The notes under the pieces were generated by a model, which saw nothing but the letters and a program-made list of their open reading frames with translations, ran no database searches and was not told the origin of the DNA. A stretch of DNA of 64,000 bases, taken from contig NZ_JAFKCS010000016.1 of the NCBI RefSeq assembly GCF_017255015.1, forward strand, positions 20,092 to 84,091, given 5' to 3'. This stretch comes from Bowmanella yangjiangensis. Its GTDB lineage: Bacteria > Pseudomonadota > Gammaproteobacteria > Enterobacterales > Alteromonadaceae. This document shows, piece after piece, positions 7,629 to 18,289 of the stretch. The position numbers were made by a program, and so were the translations under genes. How positions within the stretch are numbered: position 1 is the first letter of the stretch; each line of letters starts with the position of its first letter.

Positions 7629-8501
7629 ATGATAGATCGTGAAGCCCTGGTATTAGCGCGGATTGAACGGGCGGTTGCCCTGCTGCAAGCCCATTTGTTT
7701 GATGAGCCTCCGATAGAACTGGCAAAACTGGCTGAGGCGGCAGCGCTTTCACCTTTTCATTTTCACCGGCTGTATCGTCTGGTTACTGGAGAGACCTGTG
7801 GCCAAACCCAAAGTCGTCTTCGCTTAGCGGCGGGCGCCAAGCATTTATCGGCAGCCGCCAGCGTGACGGAGGCCGCATTGCAATCCGGCTTTTCATCCAG
7901 CCAGGCGTTTGCCAAAGCGATGAAACGCCAGGTTGCGCTCAGTCCTTCTCAGCTTCGTGATGATCCAGAGTTATTGGATAACATCATCAATCGCTTGTCG
8001 CAGCCAGCCAGCGGTAACCAGGCGAATCCACAGGGTTGGTTGGCGGTAGAGCTGGTTTCCCTGGCTCCGATGCATTTAATAACGGTGCGCACCGAGCATT
8101 TGTATCCGGACCTGTTCGATACTTATACCCGCTTGTTCGAGGCTGTGGGTGGTCCACAGCATCTGGAGGCCATTGTTGGTATGCCGCGGGATGATTCAGC
8201 GCAGCAAGCTGGGGTGTTCGACAGTGCCCTGTTGTTAAGTGAAGCGGTGGCGGGGGTACCGGATGATTTTTTCTGGCAGGACAGCGCAGCGGGCCTGTAT
8301 CTGCGAACCCGCCATAACGGCAGCTTCGAGGGACTGGAAGCGGCGGTGGATAACTTGTATCTGACCCTGTTGGGGATGGATGCGCTCTGGCCGGCGGATA
8401 CGCCTTGTATCTATCACTATCTGGATGACCCGGAGATGGTCGATGAGGAGCAACTTAGAACCGATATTTACTTGCCTGTTATACAAACTGACAGCCAATA
8501 A
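7629..8501 (+). CDS. AraC-family regulator with C-terminal GyrI-like effector domain
   Basis: The 290-residue protein has an N-terminal double helix-turn-helix of the AraC/XylS type (ELAKLAEAAALSPFHFHRLYRLVTGET, residues about 28-105). A GyrI/BmrR-like small-molecule-binding domain follows (about 135-288). This arrangement occurs in regulators such as Rob and SbmC-linked AraC proteins that sense drugs. AGGAACT precedes the ATG. Its target is not evident, and it is not obviously co-transcribed with a neighbour. Confidence 0.85.
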   Translation: MIDREALVLARIERAVALLQAHLFDEPPIELAKLAEAAALSPFHFHRLYRLVTGETCGQTQSRLRLAAGAKHLSAAASVTEAALQSGFSSSQAFAKAMKRQVALSPSQLRDDPELLDNIINRLSQPASGNQANPQGWLAVELVSLAPMHLITVRTEHLYPDLFDTYTRLFEAVGGPQHLEAIVGMPRDDSAQQAGVFDSALLLSEAVAGVPDDFFWQDSAAGLYLRTRHNGSFEGLEAAVDNLYLTLLGMDALWPADTPCIYHYLDDPEMVDEEQLRTDIYLPVIQTDSQ

Positions 8502-8576
8502 AATCGCTGTGTCTTGGTGTTCTTTGAGGCCTTCGCGGTCAGCCAATATTTAGAAAGCTAAATTAACCATAAAAAG

Positions 8577-8659
8577 CCTGAGCACAGGAAGACGACATTG
8601 TCCTGAAGCGTTTCTGGGTATTCTGTCTGTCCTTCCTGGTCAGACGCTTTTCGCTCAGG
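8577..8659. other. nested inverted repeats between the convergent AraC and cca genes
   Basis: CCTGAGC (8577-8583) pairs with GCTCAGG (8653-8659), enclosing smaller complementary pieces including AAGCG...CTG with CAGACGCTT. The structure overlaps the 3' end of cca. There is no clean run of T after it, so a standard terminator is not certain. Confidence 0.35.
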
Positions 8660-9893
8660 GCTGAGGTGCTTGCCACTGCGCTTTTATCGTCGCAATGGCG
8701 GTGGTGCGTTCTCGGTCCAGCGCCTCTTTTATGGCTTTGCCCTGAATACCCTTGGCGATAATCAGTTGAACATCCACCGCGGCGGCGGCTTGATAGGCGG
8801 CGCGAAAGTAGTCGGCCTGGGGGTAAGGCCGCTGCTCAAAATGCAACCGGCCTCTGGCGTCAGCTTCGCAGGCCAGCAACAATTGCTCAAACCGGGCTGG
8901 TTTTCGCCAGGCATCACAATGATTTAATACTCTGAGAACTGTGGTGGGTTTCAGCTCTAAGGCTTTGTGTATATGAGTATGAAATTCGCCCACCAACAGC
9001 GCCAGTTCACGACAATCGTTAGGCACTTTAAGCCGCTCGCTTAAGCGGGTAATCGCGGCCAGGCCTGATTTTTCATGGCCGTGATGAGCTGGCCATTGCT
9101 CGGGCGGGGTCAGGGCCTTACCCAAGTCGTGTACCAGTGCTGCGTAGCGCACGGCTAAATCCTGGCTGAGGGTGGCGGCCATGCGTAACACCATCATGCA
9201 ATGCACGCCGGTATCGATTTCCGGGTGCCACTTTTCCGGTGCGGGCACGCCCCAAAGGGCATCCAGCTCGGCAAACCAATGTTTAAGAGCGCCGCAGCTG
9301 CGCAGGCTTTCAAAGTAAACTTCCGGGCTGGCTTCGAGCAAAGCGCGACTGGTTTCTTTCCATACCCGTTCTGTGGTTAAGGCAGTCAGTTCACCCGAGG
9401 CGGCAATAGTGCTCATCAGTGCCTGGGTTTCGGCAGCAATGGCAAAACCTAGATGGTGATAACGGGCCGCGAAGCGCGCGACACGCAAAACCCGCAGAGG
9501 GTCTTCTTCAAACGCCGCCGATACGTGACGCAGGACTTTATTGTGCAAGTCTTGCTGGCCGCCATAGGGGTCGATAATCTGACCTTGCTCGTCCATGGCC
9601 ATGGCATTCACCGTCAGATCGCGACGCAGTAAATCTTCTTCTAAGGTCACACTGGGATCGGCAATGCAGTCAAAACCGGTATAACCCACTCCGGTTTTAC
9701 GCTCGGTGCGCGCGAGTGCATATTCTTCACTGGTATCGGGGTGTAAAAACACTGGGAAATCGTTGCCCACCTGCTTATAGCCGAGCGCCAGCATCTGCTC
9801 AGGTGTTGCCCCCACCACCACATAATCGCGTTCAGTGATGGGGCGACCAAGCAATGTGTCGCGGACAGCGCCGCCTACCAGGTAAATTTTCAT
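8655..9893 (-). CDS. cca: multifunctional CCA tRNA nucleotidyltransferase
   Basis: The 412-residue length equals that of the E. coli enzyme. The nucleotidyltransferase head has GGAVRD (7-12), [15 protein letters not shown] and the catalytic-type RRDLTVNAM. The C-terminal HD phosphohydrolase domain is marked by [11 protein letters not shown] near residue 255. The enzyme adds or repairs the 3' CCA end of tRNAs, and the HD domain adds 2',3'-cyclic phosphodiesterase and phosphatase activity. It is a single-gene unit, with convergent AraC on one side and divergent esterase on the other. Confidence 0.95.
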   Translation of the reverse strand: MKIYLVGGAVRDTLLGRPITERDYVVVGATPEQMLALGYKQVGNDFPVFLHPDTSEEYALARTERKTGVGYTGFDCIADPSVTLEEDLLRRDLTVNAMAMDEQGQIIDPYGGQQDLHNKVLRHVSAAFEEDPLRVLRVARFAARYHHLGFAIAAETQALMSTIAASGELTALTTERVWKETSRALLEASPEVYFESLRSCGALKHWFAELDALWGVPAPEKWHPEIDTGVHCMMVLRMAATLSQDLAVRYAALVHDLGKALTPPEQWPAHHGHEKSGLAAITRLSERLKVPNDCRELALLVGEFHTHIHKALELKPTTVLRVLNHCDAWRKPARFEQLLLACEADARGRLHFEQRPYPQADYFRAAYQAAAAVDVQLIIAKGIQGKAIKEALDRERTTAIATIKAQWQAPQP

Positions 9894-10055
9894 GGGCTAA
9901 AGGATTCCAGAACACAACATTGGCTGGGCACATCAATATGCCATCATGCCTTCTATGTCGCCATTATGCCAAAGCAAGCCAAGGGCAGCCAGACAGGTGT
10001 ATCTGGTTTGGCAGGTGGCAAATAGTATGGGATGCTGTACAGAAAAGGAGAATAT

Positions 10056-11210
10056 ATGAAAAAAGCACAATGGGTAACGCTGTGGAGCATTGGATGGTTG
10101 CTGTTGTTAAGCGCCAGGGTCGGTGCTGAGCAGCTTAGTTTAAGTCATCCTCAATTTTCTGAGCCCTTGTTGTTTAATGTTCAGTTACCCGCAAGCTATC
10201 AAACTAAACCGGAAAAAACCTACCTGTTGATGTTGGATTTCCATCCTCGGGCTGACAGTTATTTAGGTGGCGTGCATGATTGGCTTAGCCATAACGGTGA
10301 GTGGCCTTGGCTTGAAACTATTATTGTTACTCCTGTCGCGGGTAATCCAGTGGGAAGACTGTTCGACCCGAGCGGTAACACTACCCCCTTGTTAGATTTT
10401 TTTGAGTCAGCTCTGTTTCCGGAACTGGAACGCACCTACAGAACCAATGGTTTTCGTATTTTCAGTGGCTTTAGAGTCAATGGTACGCTGGTATTGTCTG
10501 CGCTGCTGAATAAGCCCACTATGGCTAATGCCTATATTGCTGTGAGTCCTGAGCTGAAGGATGATTATGCGGGTATTTTATCCAGCGCAGCAAAGAAGCT
10601 AGCAGCGCTTCCCCAAAACCGCAGACCCTTTTTATTCTTCAGCCATGGTGACGGTGTGAAGGAAGATCACCAGTTGCCGGATTACGTCAAATTGCAGCGT
10701 CTGCTGCGAGCCTCTGCTCCATCACAATTAACCTGGCACTACCGTCAATATGCGCATCGCTATTTTATGTCGCTACCGGTGCTTTCCACTATAGAAGGGA
10801 TTGAGCTGCTGTTTGATGATATTCATCAAGGCTTAGCGCCGGATTCTGAGATTGCCAACCAGGGGGTTGAGGCCATTGTGGAACACTATAAATTACTCTC
10901 CGCTCAGAAATACGGCTTTGATGTGTCTCCAAAAGCCTCTATTCAGCGCTTGGCTGATTATCAACTTGACAAAGATCCAGGCAAAGCGGTGGAAATACTA
11001 AAGCAACAGTTGGCACTATATCCAGAGGACGCATACAGCTATCACTATCTTGCGGCGGCTTATGCGAAGCGCGGGCAACATGCTCTGGCATTGCAGTATC
11101 AACATCAGGCCGTAGCGTTAGCTGATTCGATGTTGGATTGGCATAAAAAAAGGATGCAGGCCGCGCTGCAGGAGTATCAGAACCAGGATGGCCGGCAGCA
11201 CAGGGAGTAA
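10056..11210 (+). CDS. secreted putative esterase (alpha/beta hydrolase) with C-terminal TPR
   Basis: The 384-residue protein has a signal peptide (MKKAQWVTLWSIGWLLLLSA) and a putative-esterase domain of the type related to IroE and esterase D. Recognisable parts are LLMLDFHPRAD, FPELERTYRTNGFRIFSGF and SHGDGVKEDH. Where a GxSxG elbow would be expected the sequence reads FSGFRVNG, so the nucleophile is not classical. A tetratricopeptide-like segment (EDAYSYHYLAAAYAKRGQHALALQYQHQAVAL) closes the protein. ATG at 10056 follows AAAAGGAG. It is probably periplasmic; the substrate is unknown and catalytic activity may be lost. Confidence 0.7.
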   Translation: MKKAQWVTLWSIGWLLLLSARVGAEQLSLSHPQFSEPLLFNVQLPASYQTKPEKTYLLMLDFHPRADSYLGGVHDWLSHNGEWPWLETIIVTPVAGNPVGRLFDPSGNTTPLLDFFESALFPELERTYRTNGFRIFSGFRVNGTLVLSALLNKPTMANAYIAVSPELKDDYAGILSSAAKKLAALPQNRRPFLFFSHGDGVKEDHQLPDYVKLQRLLRASAPSQLTWHYRQYAHRYFMSLPVLSTIEGIELLFDDIHQGLAPDSEIANQGVEAIVEHYKLLSAQKYGFDVSPKASIQRLADYQLDKDPGKAVEILKQQLALYPEDAYSYHYLAAAYAKRGQHALALQYQHQAVALADSMLDWHKKRMQAALQEYQNQDGRQHRE

Positions 11211-11383
11211 ATTGGCGGCTATACTTTGATAGGAAGGCACATCCTAAGTTTCCGCTCTCATGTTAGTTTTACGCCGTCGCAAGGCAATTTCACTGCTTTT
11301 CCCAGCCCGCCTTTGACTTGCCTTCGTCGAATCGTTACCTTAGTTGCCGCCCTTATCACAGCCTGCATAGCAGACGGTTTTGC

Positions 11384-12295
11384 ATGTATCTGAACTATTT
11401 TGGATTAGCGGACAATCCTTTTTCCATCGCGCCCAATCCTGACTATTTGTATATGAGCCCCCGCCATAAAGAAGCACTTGCTCACCTGACCTTTGGTTTG
11501 CGTGAAAGTGGCGGTTTTGTGATGTTGACCGGCGAGGTGGGAACCGGCAAAACTACAGTGTCCCGAAAGCTGATGCAGCAGTTGCCTGAAAATACCCAAG
11601 TGGCGATGATTTTAAATCCCACCTTGTCTGCACTGGAATTGCTGGCGACCATTTGTGATGAACTGGGCATTGCCTATGAGGACAATCAGGCCAGTTTGAA
11701 AAGTTTTACAGATAAAATTCTGGCGCATCTTGCCGCTAATCATCAAAAAGGTATCAATACCGTTCTGATTATTGACGAGGCCCAGCATTTATTACCCGAA
11801 GTGCTGGAGCAACTGCGCCTGCTAACCAATTTGGAAACCAATCGAGAAAAGCTGCTTAAAGTGGTGCTGATTGGTCAGCCCGAGTTGCAGCAATTACTTA
11901 AACGCAATGAATTGCGCCAGTTAGCCCAGCGCATTACCGCGCGTTATCACTTACTGCCACTGAGCGGCAACGAGGTTAAAGCTTATATCGCTCATCGTCT
12001 GCAAGTGGCCGGTGGCGATGTGAGTATTTTTGCGGCTACTGCCTTGCAGGCGGTGTATCAGATTAGTGGCGGTATACCGCGGGTGATTAATTTGTTGTGT
12101 GACCGGGCATTGACCTTGTCGTTTACCAAGCAGCATCCGGTGGTACGACGCTATATTTTTCTTGCTGCAGCCTCTCAGATCCTGGGGGACGATGTTGTGC
12201 GTCAGCGCCAGGGGAAGCAATGGACATTGATCCTGGCCGGACTGCTGGCTACGGGGCTGGCGCTGGGCTATTGGATAGGGAGCCTTCATGCTTAA
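11384..12295 (+). CDS. gspA: GspA/ExeA-type AAA ATPase of type II secretion
   Basis: The 303-residue protein starts with MYLNYFGLADNPFSIAPNP, the hallmark N-terminus of ExeA/GspA. It has Walker A GEVGTGKT (50-57), Walker B VLIIDEAQHLL and a C-terminal transmembrane helix (LILAGLLATGLALGYWIG). ExeA works with ExeB in placing the secretin of type II secretion in the envelope through peptidoglycan. The next gene, overlapping by 8 nt, is GspB-like. Unlike Aeromonas ExeA it ends at the membrane helix without a periplasmic peptidoglycan-binding domain. The ribosome site is weak. Confidence 0.85.
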   Translation: MYLNYFGLADNPFSIAPNPDYLYMSPRHKEALAHLTFGLRESGGFVMLTGEVGTGKTTVSRKLMQQLPENTQVAMILNPTLSALELLATICDELGIAYEDNQASLKSFTDKILAHLAANHQKGINTVLIIDEAQHLLPEVLEQLRLLTNLETNREKLLKVVLIGQPELQQLLKRNELRQLAQRITARYHLLPLSGNEVKAYIAHRLQVAGGDVSIFAATALQAVYQISGGIPRVINLLCDRALTLSFTKQHPVVRRYIFLAAASQILGDDVVRQRQGKQWTLILAGLLATGLALGYWIGSLHA

Positions 12296-13274
12296 GCATA
12301 TCAGGGTAGACGATTTACAGCCTGGCATGGTGATTGTGCAAATTACTGCACAAAATGGCCCGGTACGTATCCGTAAGTCAGGTTTGGTCAGCAGCCAGGA
12401 AATGGTGCAGGGCTTAAAAGAAATGGGTGTGCAGGAGCTGGAAATCGATATGGCGCAAACGGTCGAATTGGAGTCGACTTATTCGGTGCCAACGGCCAGC
12501 TCGCCAACTAAAACCCTGCTGATGCAAGGCGCGCATCAAGCCAATGTTGACCATAAACTGTCAGAGCATTTTAACCGTAGTTTGTTTCTACCTTCGGTGC
12601 AGTCACTGCCGGGGCGCTGGCATTATTACGGACGAAAAACCTTGGTGGCTGCCTTGGTGTTATTTGGTGGTATGGGACTAGGCTATACCGCGGCGGTAAC
12701 GCCATGGCAACAACTACTTGCCCCCAGGGAAGCGCCGACTGTAGTGATGGTGGCCGAACAGCCTCAAAATGCGGTGCCAAGCCCAGCCTTAGAACCTGAG
12801 CCAACCCCGGTAGCTGAAGAAGTCCCACAAACAGCGTTAACCCCAGAAAATACGCTAACACAGGCTGAACAGCTCGAAGAAGCCGGGGCCGTGCCGGTCG
12901 ATGTGGTGAATACCGAAGCAGAGGTGCCGCTGGACAGTGTTTCCCCCGAATTATTAAGGCGATTCCGACAGGCTGTATCTGAAACTGAGCAAAGTACGGA
13001 AGAACACCAAACTCCCAGCGCGGCTAAAACGTCTCAAACATTGCGGGTAGATCAATTGCCAGCCTGGGTGTTAGCTGAGCTGCCGTCCATGAGTTTTTCC
13101 ACCCACTTATACGCCTCAGTACCGACTGAACGTCGGGTGCGGGTTAACGGTGTAGAGCTTGGTGAAGGTGATTGGATTAGTGACAATTTGCGTATAGTCA
13201 GAATTGAACCACAGAAGGTGATACTGACTTACAAGGGCCAGGAATTCAGCTTGCCTGCGTTGGGGGAATGGTAA
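12288..13274 (+). CDS. gspB: GspB-like protein with an N-terminal DUF3391 domain
   Basis: The 328-residue protein has three parts. Residues 1-65 (MLKHIRVDDLQPGMVIV... GLVSSQEMVQGLKEMG) match the DUF3391 domain otherwise found in front of HD-GYP domains. A transmembrane helix lies near 115-138. A Pro/Glu-rich linker leads to a C-terminal GspB domain (about 250-328: LPSMSFSTHLYASVPTERRV, RVNGVELGEGDWIS). GspB partners GspA in secretin assembly. The DUF3391 part would be cytoplasmic. It is translationally coupled to gspA. The HD-GYP gene at 13765-14958 carries a visibly homologous N-terminus. Confidence 0.8.
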   Translation: MLKHIRVDDLQPGMVIVQITAQNGPVRIRKSGLVSSQEMVQGLKEMGVQELEIDMAQTVELESTYSVPTASSPTKTLLMQGAHQANVDHKLSEHFNRSLFLPSVQSLPGRWHYYGRKTLVAALVLFGGMGLGYTAAVTPWQQLLAPREAPTVVMVAEQPQNAVPSPALEPEPTPVAEEVPQTALTPENTLTQAEQLEEAGAVPVDVVNTEAEVPLDSVSPELLRRFRQAVSETEQSTEEHQTPSAAKTSQTLRVDQLPAWVLAELPSMSFSTHLYASVPTERRVRVNGVELGEGDWISDNLRIVRIEPQKVILTYKGQEFSLPALGEW

Positions 13275-13340
13275 ATACCTGCGGCTGTCTGACTCGCTAA
13301 GTTGCTTGCGCTGATGGGATAACTGCAAAAGGAAGAATGG

Positions 13341-13745
13341 ATGAAAAGACAAGGTTCGTGTTTATGTGCGGCAGTGAGTTTTGAGATTGATGGCGACTTT
13401 GAACAGTTCTTTCTATGTCATTGTCAGCATTGTCAGAAAGATACCGGTTCGGCCCATGCCGCTAATCTGTTCTCCCATACCGCCACCCTTAAGTGGCATA
13501 AAGGGCAGGGCTTGGTTAAAACTTTTCGGCTGCCGGGCACCCATCATCAGCGCGCGTTTTGTTCGCAGTGTGGCTCTGCAATGCCTTATCTGCTCAGCGA
13601 GTTTTCCATGTTAGTGGTACCTGCGGGTAGTCTGGACGACAAAGTGCAGATGAAACCCAATGCCCACTTGTTTATGGCAAGCCGGGCCGATTGGGATAAC
13701 GAACTGGAAAAGGTGCACAAACTGGATACCTTGCCTGGGCAGTGA
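13341..13745 (+). CDS. GFA-family (CENP-V/GFA domain) zinc protein
   Basis: The 134-residue protein begins GSCLCAAVSFEI and has the family's cysteines: CLC at the start, CHCQHCQ near residue 30 and CSQCGS near residue 75, a pattern that binds two zinc ions. It is named after glutathione-dependent formaldehyde-activating enzyme, but the biochemical role of most members is unsettled. Probably cytoplasmic. It has its own GGAAG ribosome site and is convergent with the HD-GYP gene. Confidence 0.88.
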   Translation: MKRQGSCLCAAVSFEIDGDFEQFFLCHCQHCQKDTGSAHAANLFSHTATLKWHKGQGLVKTFRLPGTHHQRAFCSQCGSAMPYLLSEFSMLVVPAGSLDDKVQMKPNAHLFMASRADWDNELEKVHKLDTLPGQ

Positions 13746-13751
13746 GTCGGT

Positions 13752-13780
13752 GCTACAGCAGCAGTCAGACCTGCTGTAGC
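13752..13780. other. 10-bp stem hairpin between convergent genes
   Basis: GCTACAGCAG (13752-13761) and CTGCTGTAGC (13771-13780) form a perfect inverted repeat with a 9-nt loop. It covers the last codons of the minus-strand HD-GYP gene and the end of the GFA transcript. No T-run follows on either strand, so it may block transcript decay rather than terminate. Confidence 0.45.
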
Positions 13781-14958
13781 AAAACGTCTTTAAAGAACTT
13801 GGTCAGGTTTATTTTAAATTCTTCCGGCCTGACGCTGGTTTCTATTTCATCGCCGACCTTGCTCAGATCCAGTCGTTTAATCTCGTTGTACATGTTGGTG
13901 CGCACGGAGTAGAAGCTCATCACCACCGGGCATAAGGGGTCTTGCTTATTGGCTCTGACCACGATGGCCAATTTGCCGCTTTTCAATTTGACCAGCGAGC
14001 CGACCGGATGCACGCCGACACAGCGGATAAATTGCTGCACCAATGACTGATCAAGTAAGCCCTGGCTGGACGACAGCAGACGTTTAAGCGCCTGCGTTGG
14101 GGGTAACCCTTTGCGCCATGGGCGGTCAGAGGTCATGGCGTCATAGCTGTCTACAATAGCGGCCATGCGCGCATAAACCGATAAGTAGTCGCCGCCTTTA
14201 CCGCGAGGGTAGCCGGAGCCGTCCATACGTTCGTGGTGATTGGCGATTACGTCCCGAACCACATCCAAATCCATCTCTGACTGTTCCAGCAATTCAAGGC
14301 CGAAGTCCACATGGCCTTCAACAATCTGAATTTCGGCCTGATCCAAACGGCCGGACTTACTCAGAATATCATCGGGGATAGTGGCCATACCCACATCCAT
14401 CAATAAGCCAGCCAAACCCAGTTCGTCGATAAGTTCTTTATCAAAGCCCAAATGGCGGGCAAATACCGCCATCAAAATGGAGCAGTTCAGTGAATGCTCT
14501 AACAGATATTGCTCGCGTTCTTTTATCAGAGTCAAACAGCACAAAGCGTCGGGGTTATCGAACACCGAATCAATAATATCGGCGCTGGTTCCCATCAATT
14601 CTGAAATGGAGACTTTGCCGCCTTTTCGTACTTTCTTGAAAAATTTGGATTGAACCGATTTGGCCTGCTCATAGAGTTTATGCGACTCATTGAGCGCTTC
14701 TCCTTCGGTTTGCTGCGGCTTTGCTGCGGTTACCTGGCTCTCGTCTTCCATCGGACTTTCCATGGTCAGTTCTTCATGCAAAATACTGCGGGAAAGATCA
14801 ATTTCTACTTCAAGAATGCCACGTGCCTTAAGTTTTTGGATCAGTCCTTGCTCCTTCACCAATCCTTGGGTTTTGATTTTCAGTTGTGCGGTTTGACGGG
14901 TAACCCGATTGACGAACATTCCGGGTCTGACTTCATCGATGGAGAACAGTTTTAGCAT
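13765..14958 (-). CDS. DUF3391 plus HD-GYP domain protein with altered HD motif
   Basis: The 397-residue protein has an N-terminal DUF3391 domain (1-60; MLKLFSIDEVRPGMFV) and an HD-GYP domain (about 135-345). The GYP part is intact (HHERMDGSGYP, 241-251), as is SDRPWRKG. The usual LLHDIGK motif reads LLMDVGM: His is replaced by Met187 while Asp188 remains. HD-GYP proteins hydrolyse c-di-GMP; loss of the metal-binding His may weaken or abolish this. I prefer ATG at 14958 because it aligns with the GspB N-terminus. It is cytoplasmic. Confidence 0.85.
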   Translation of the reverse strand: MLKLFSIDEVRPGMFVNRVTRQTAQLKIKTQGLVKEQGLIQKLKARGILEVEIDLSRSILHEELTMESPMEDESQVTAAKPQQTEGEALNESHKLYEQAKSVQSKFFKKVRKGGKVSISELMGTSADIIDSVFDNPDALCCLTLIKEREQYLLEHSLNCSILMAVFARHLGFDKELIDELGLAGLLMDVGMATIPDDILSKSGRLDQAEIQIVEGHVDFGLELLEQSEMDLDVVRDVIANHHERMDGSGYPRGKGGDYLSVYARMAAIVDSYDAMTSDRPWRKGLPPTQALKRLLSSSQGLLDQSLVQQFIRCVGVHPVGSLVKLKSGKLAIVVRANKQDPLCPVVMSFYSVRTNMYNEIKRLDLSKVGDEIETSVRPEEFKINLTKFFKDVLLQQV

Positions 14959-15151
14959 GTTGGATGATTTTTTTAACAGCAAGGAACAGCCAAGAATATT
15001 GACCAGAACCCACTAAGTATCAAGGAAAAACAAGACAGAATCAGAGGAATTGCTCAGAAGTTGAGCTTAATCAACTAGGCGGTCACTAAATACCACCCGG
15101 CAGACGGAAATACGCAGAGAAGGGTGGGATGAAACTTTACCTTGTCCGGCA

Positions 15152-15187
15152 TAAAAAGACGGTTGTCGGTAATACCGGCAACCGTCT
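15152..15187 (-). terminator. rho-independent terminator of the leu operon
   Basis: A 15-bp inverted repeat with a 1-nt centre and one G-T-tolerated mismatch spans 15157-15187, starting AGACGGTTG on the plus strand. On the minus strand it is followed by a T-run (15152-15157). It lies 9 bp beyond leuD. Confidence 0.85.
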
Positions 15188-15195
15188 GTTCGGGA

Positions 15196-15795
15196 TTAAC
15201 GCCAGGCAGGCATTGCCTGCTCGTAGCTATCAATACTGCTTACCAGTTCAAGGGTCTCGCCGATAGCATCCAAGCCTTTAATCAGCTTGTACTTATGGTG
15301 TTCCTTGATGTCAAAGTCAAAACTTTGGTCGGCTACTCGAACTTGCTGTGCAGGTAAATCAACCTCAATTTGCACTTGTGGATCGGCCTCTACGGCGGCA
15401 AACAGAGCATCCATCTGCTCGTTGTTCAGAGCAATAGGCAAAAGTTGATTGTTCATGCAGTTGCCGTAAAAAATATCGGCAAAGCTGGTAGCAATCACGA
15501 CTTTGAAGCCAAAATCGGTCAACGACCAAGGTGCATGTTCACGGCTGGAGCCACAACCAAAGTTCTCTCTGGCCAGCAGAATTTCACTGCCCTGATGCTC
15601 AGGCTTATTCAGCTCAAACTCGGGATTGGGCACTTTCTCTTCCAGATCAAGATAGCGCCAGTCATGGAATAAATGTTTGCCGTAGCCGGCGCGGGTCACC
15701 GCAGTCAAAAATTGCTTGGGGATAATCTGATCGGTATCCACATTGGCACGATTCAGTGGCGCCGCTTTGGCGCGAAGTTGTGTGATACCTGTCAT
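15196..15795 (-). CDS. leuD: 3-isopropylmalate dehydratase small subunit
   Basis: The 199-residue length is normal for bacterial LeuD. Family motifs are present: [33 protein letters not shown] and [17 protein letters not shown]. With LeuC it converts 2-isopropylmalate to 3-isopropylmalate in leucine synthesis, in the cytoplasm. Its start overlaps the leuC stop by 4 nt, so translation is coupled. It is the last gene of leuLABCD, before the terminator. Confidence 0.97.
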   Translation of the reverse strand: MTGITQLRAKAAPLNRANVDTDQIIPKQFLTAVTRAGYGKHLFHDWRYLDLEEKVPNPEFELNKPEHQGSEILLARENFGCGSSREHAPWSLTDFGFKVVIATSFADIFYGNCMNNQLLPIALNNEQMDALFAAVEADPQVQIEVDLPAQQVRVADQSFDFDIKEHHKYKLIKGLDAIGETLELVSSIDSYEQAMPAWR

Positions 15796-17191
15796 TTATC
15801 CAACTCCCTTACATCAACAAAACGGCCTGCCAGCGCAGCAGCGGCGGCCATAGCCGGGCTGACCAAATGGGTGCGGGCGCCGCGACCCTGACGGCCTTCA
15901 AAATTACGGTTACTGGTGGATGCGCAGCGATCACCTGCCTGCAGAAGGTCATCGTTCATGCCCAGACACATAGAGCAGCCAGGCAAACGCCATTCAAAGC
16001 CGGCGTCCAGAAACACCTTATCCAGTTGCTCGGCTTCCGCCTGCTGTTTTACCGCGTAGGAGCCGGGTACCACAATAGCGTTCACGCCCTGAGCGACTTT
16101 GCCGGTGCTGGCAATCTTGGCGGCGGCACGTAAATCCTCAATGCGGCTGTTAGTACAAGAGCCGATAAACACATGGCTGATCGCCACATCTGACAGTTTT
16201 TGCCCGGCTTCCAGGCCCATGTATTTCAAGGCTTTTTCTGCTGAGGTGCGTTCTACTGCATCGGTGAAACTTGCCGGGGCCGGAATGGGTTCGTCAACGG
16301 CCACCACCTGGCCTGGGTTGGTGCCCCAGGTAACCTGTGGTTTGATCTCTTCGGCACTCAGGGTGACAACAGTATCAAAGACGGCATCGGCATCGGATTT
16401 CAGGCTCTGCCAGCAGGCCAGGGCCTCGTCCCAGTCTGCTCCCTTGGGCGCACGCTCTTTATCTTTGAGGTAATCAAAGGTGATTCGGTCCGGGGCAATC
16501 AGTCCGGCTTTAGCGCCCGCTTCAATACTCATATTACAGATGGTCATACGCTCTTCCATGGACAGCGCTTCAATGGCGCTGCCGGCGTATTCCAGTACAT
16601 AACCCGTGGCACCGGCATGACCAATTTTACCTATGATAGCCAGGATAATATCCTTGGCGGTGACACCAATAGGCAGGGTGCCGTTAACTTCCACCTTCAT
16701 GGCCTTGGCTTTGCCCTGTTTCAGAGTCTGGGTGGCAAATACGTGTTCCACCTCTGAGGTGCCGATACCAAAGGCCAGGGCGCCAAATGCACCGTGAGTA
16801 GCGGTGTGCGAGTCACCACAGACCACAGTCATACCAGGTAAAATCAAGCCCAGTTCGGGGCCGATAACATGGATGATGCCTTGTTTTTGGTGGCCGACCG
16901 GGAAGAGTTCCACGCCAAATTTTTCGCAGTTATCCATCAGAGTGCGAAGTTGCAACTGATTGGCCGGACCACAGGCATCCAAGGCCAATGAGCGGGTAGA
17001 GATACTGTGATCCATAGTGGCAAAAGTGCGATCTGGACGACGCAGCTTACGGCCTTTTTCCTCAAGGCCGGCAAAGGCCTGCGGAGAGGTGACTTCGTGG
17101 ATCAGGTGACGGTCGATATAAATCAGGTTGTCGGTACCCGTTTGGGCCACTAAATGCATGTCCCAGATTTTGTCGTATAAGGTCTTACCCA

Positions 17192-17192
<1 letters not shown>
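15792..17192 (-). CDS. leuC: 3-isopropylmalate dehydratase large subunit
   Basis: The 466-residue aconitase-family subunit has the cluster ligands in [12 protein letters not shown] and [11 protein letters not shown], which hold the [4Fe-4S] centre, plus [13 protein letters not shown]. It isomerises isopropylmalate together with LeuD. ATG at 17192 overlaps the final base of the leuB stop, so the two genes are coupled. No oddities were seen. Confidence 0.97.
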
Positions 17193-18289
<1,097 letters not shown>

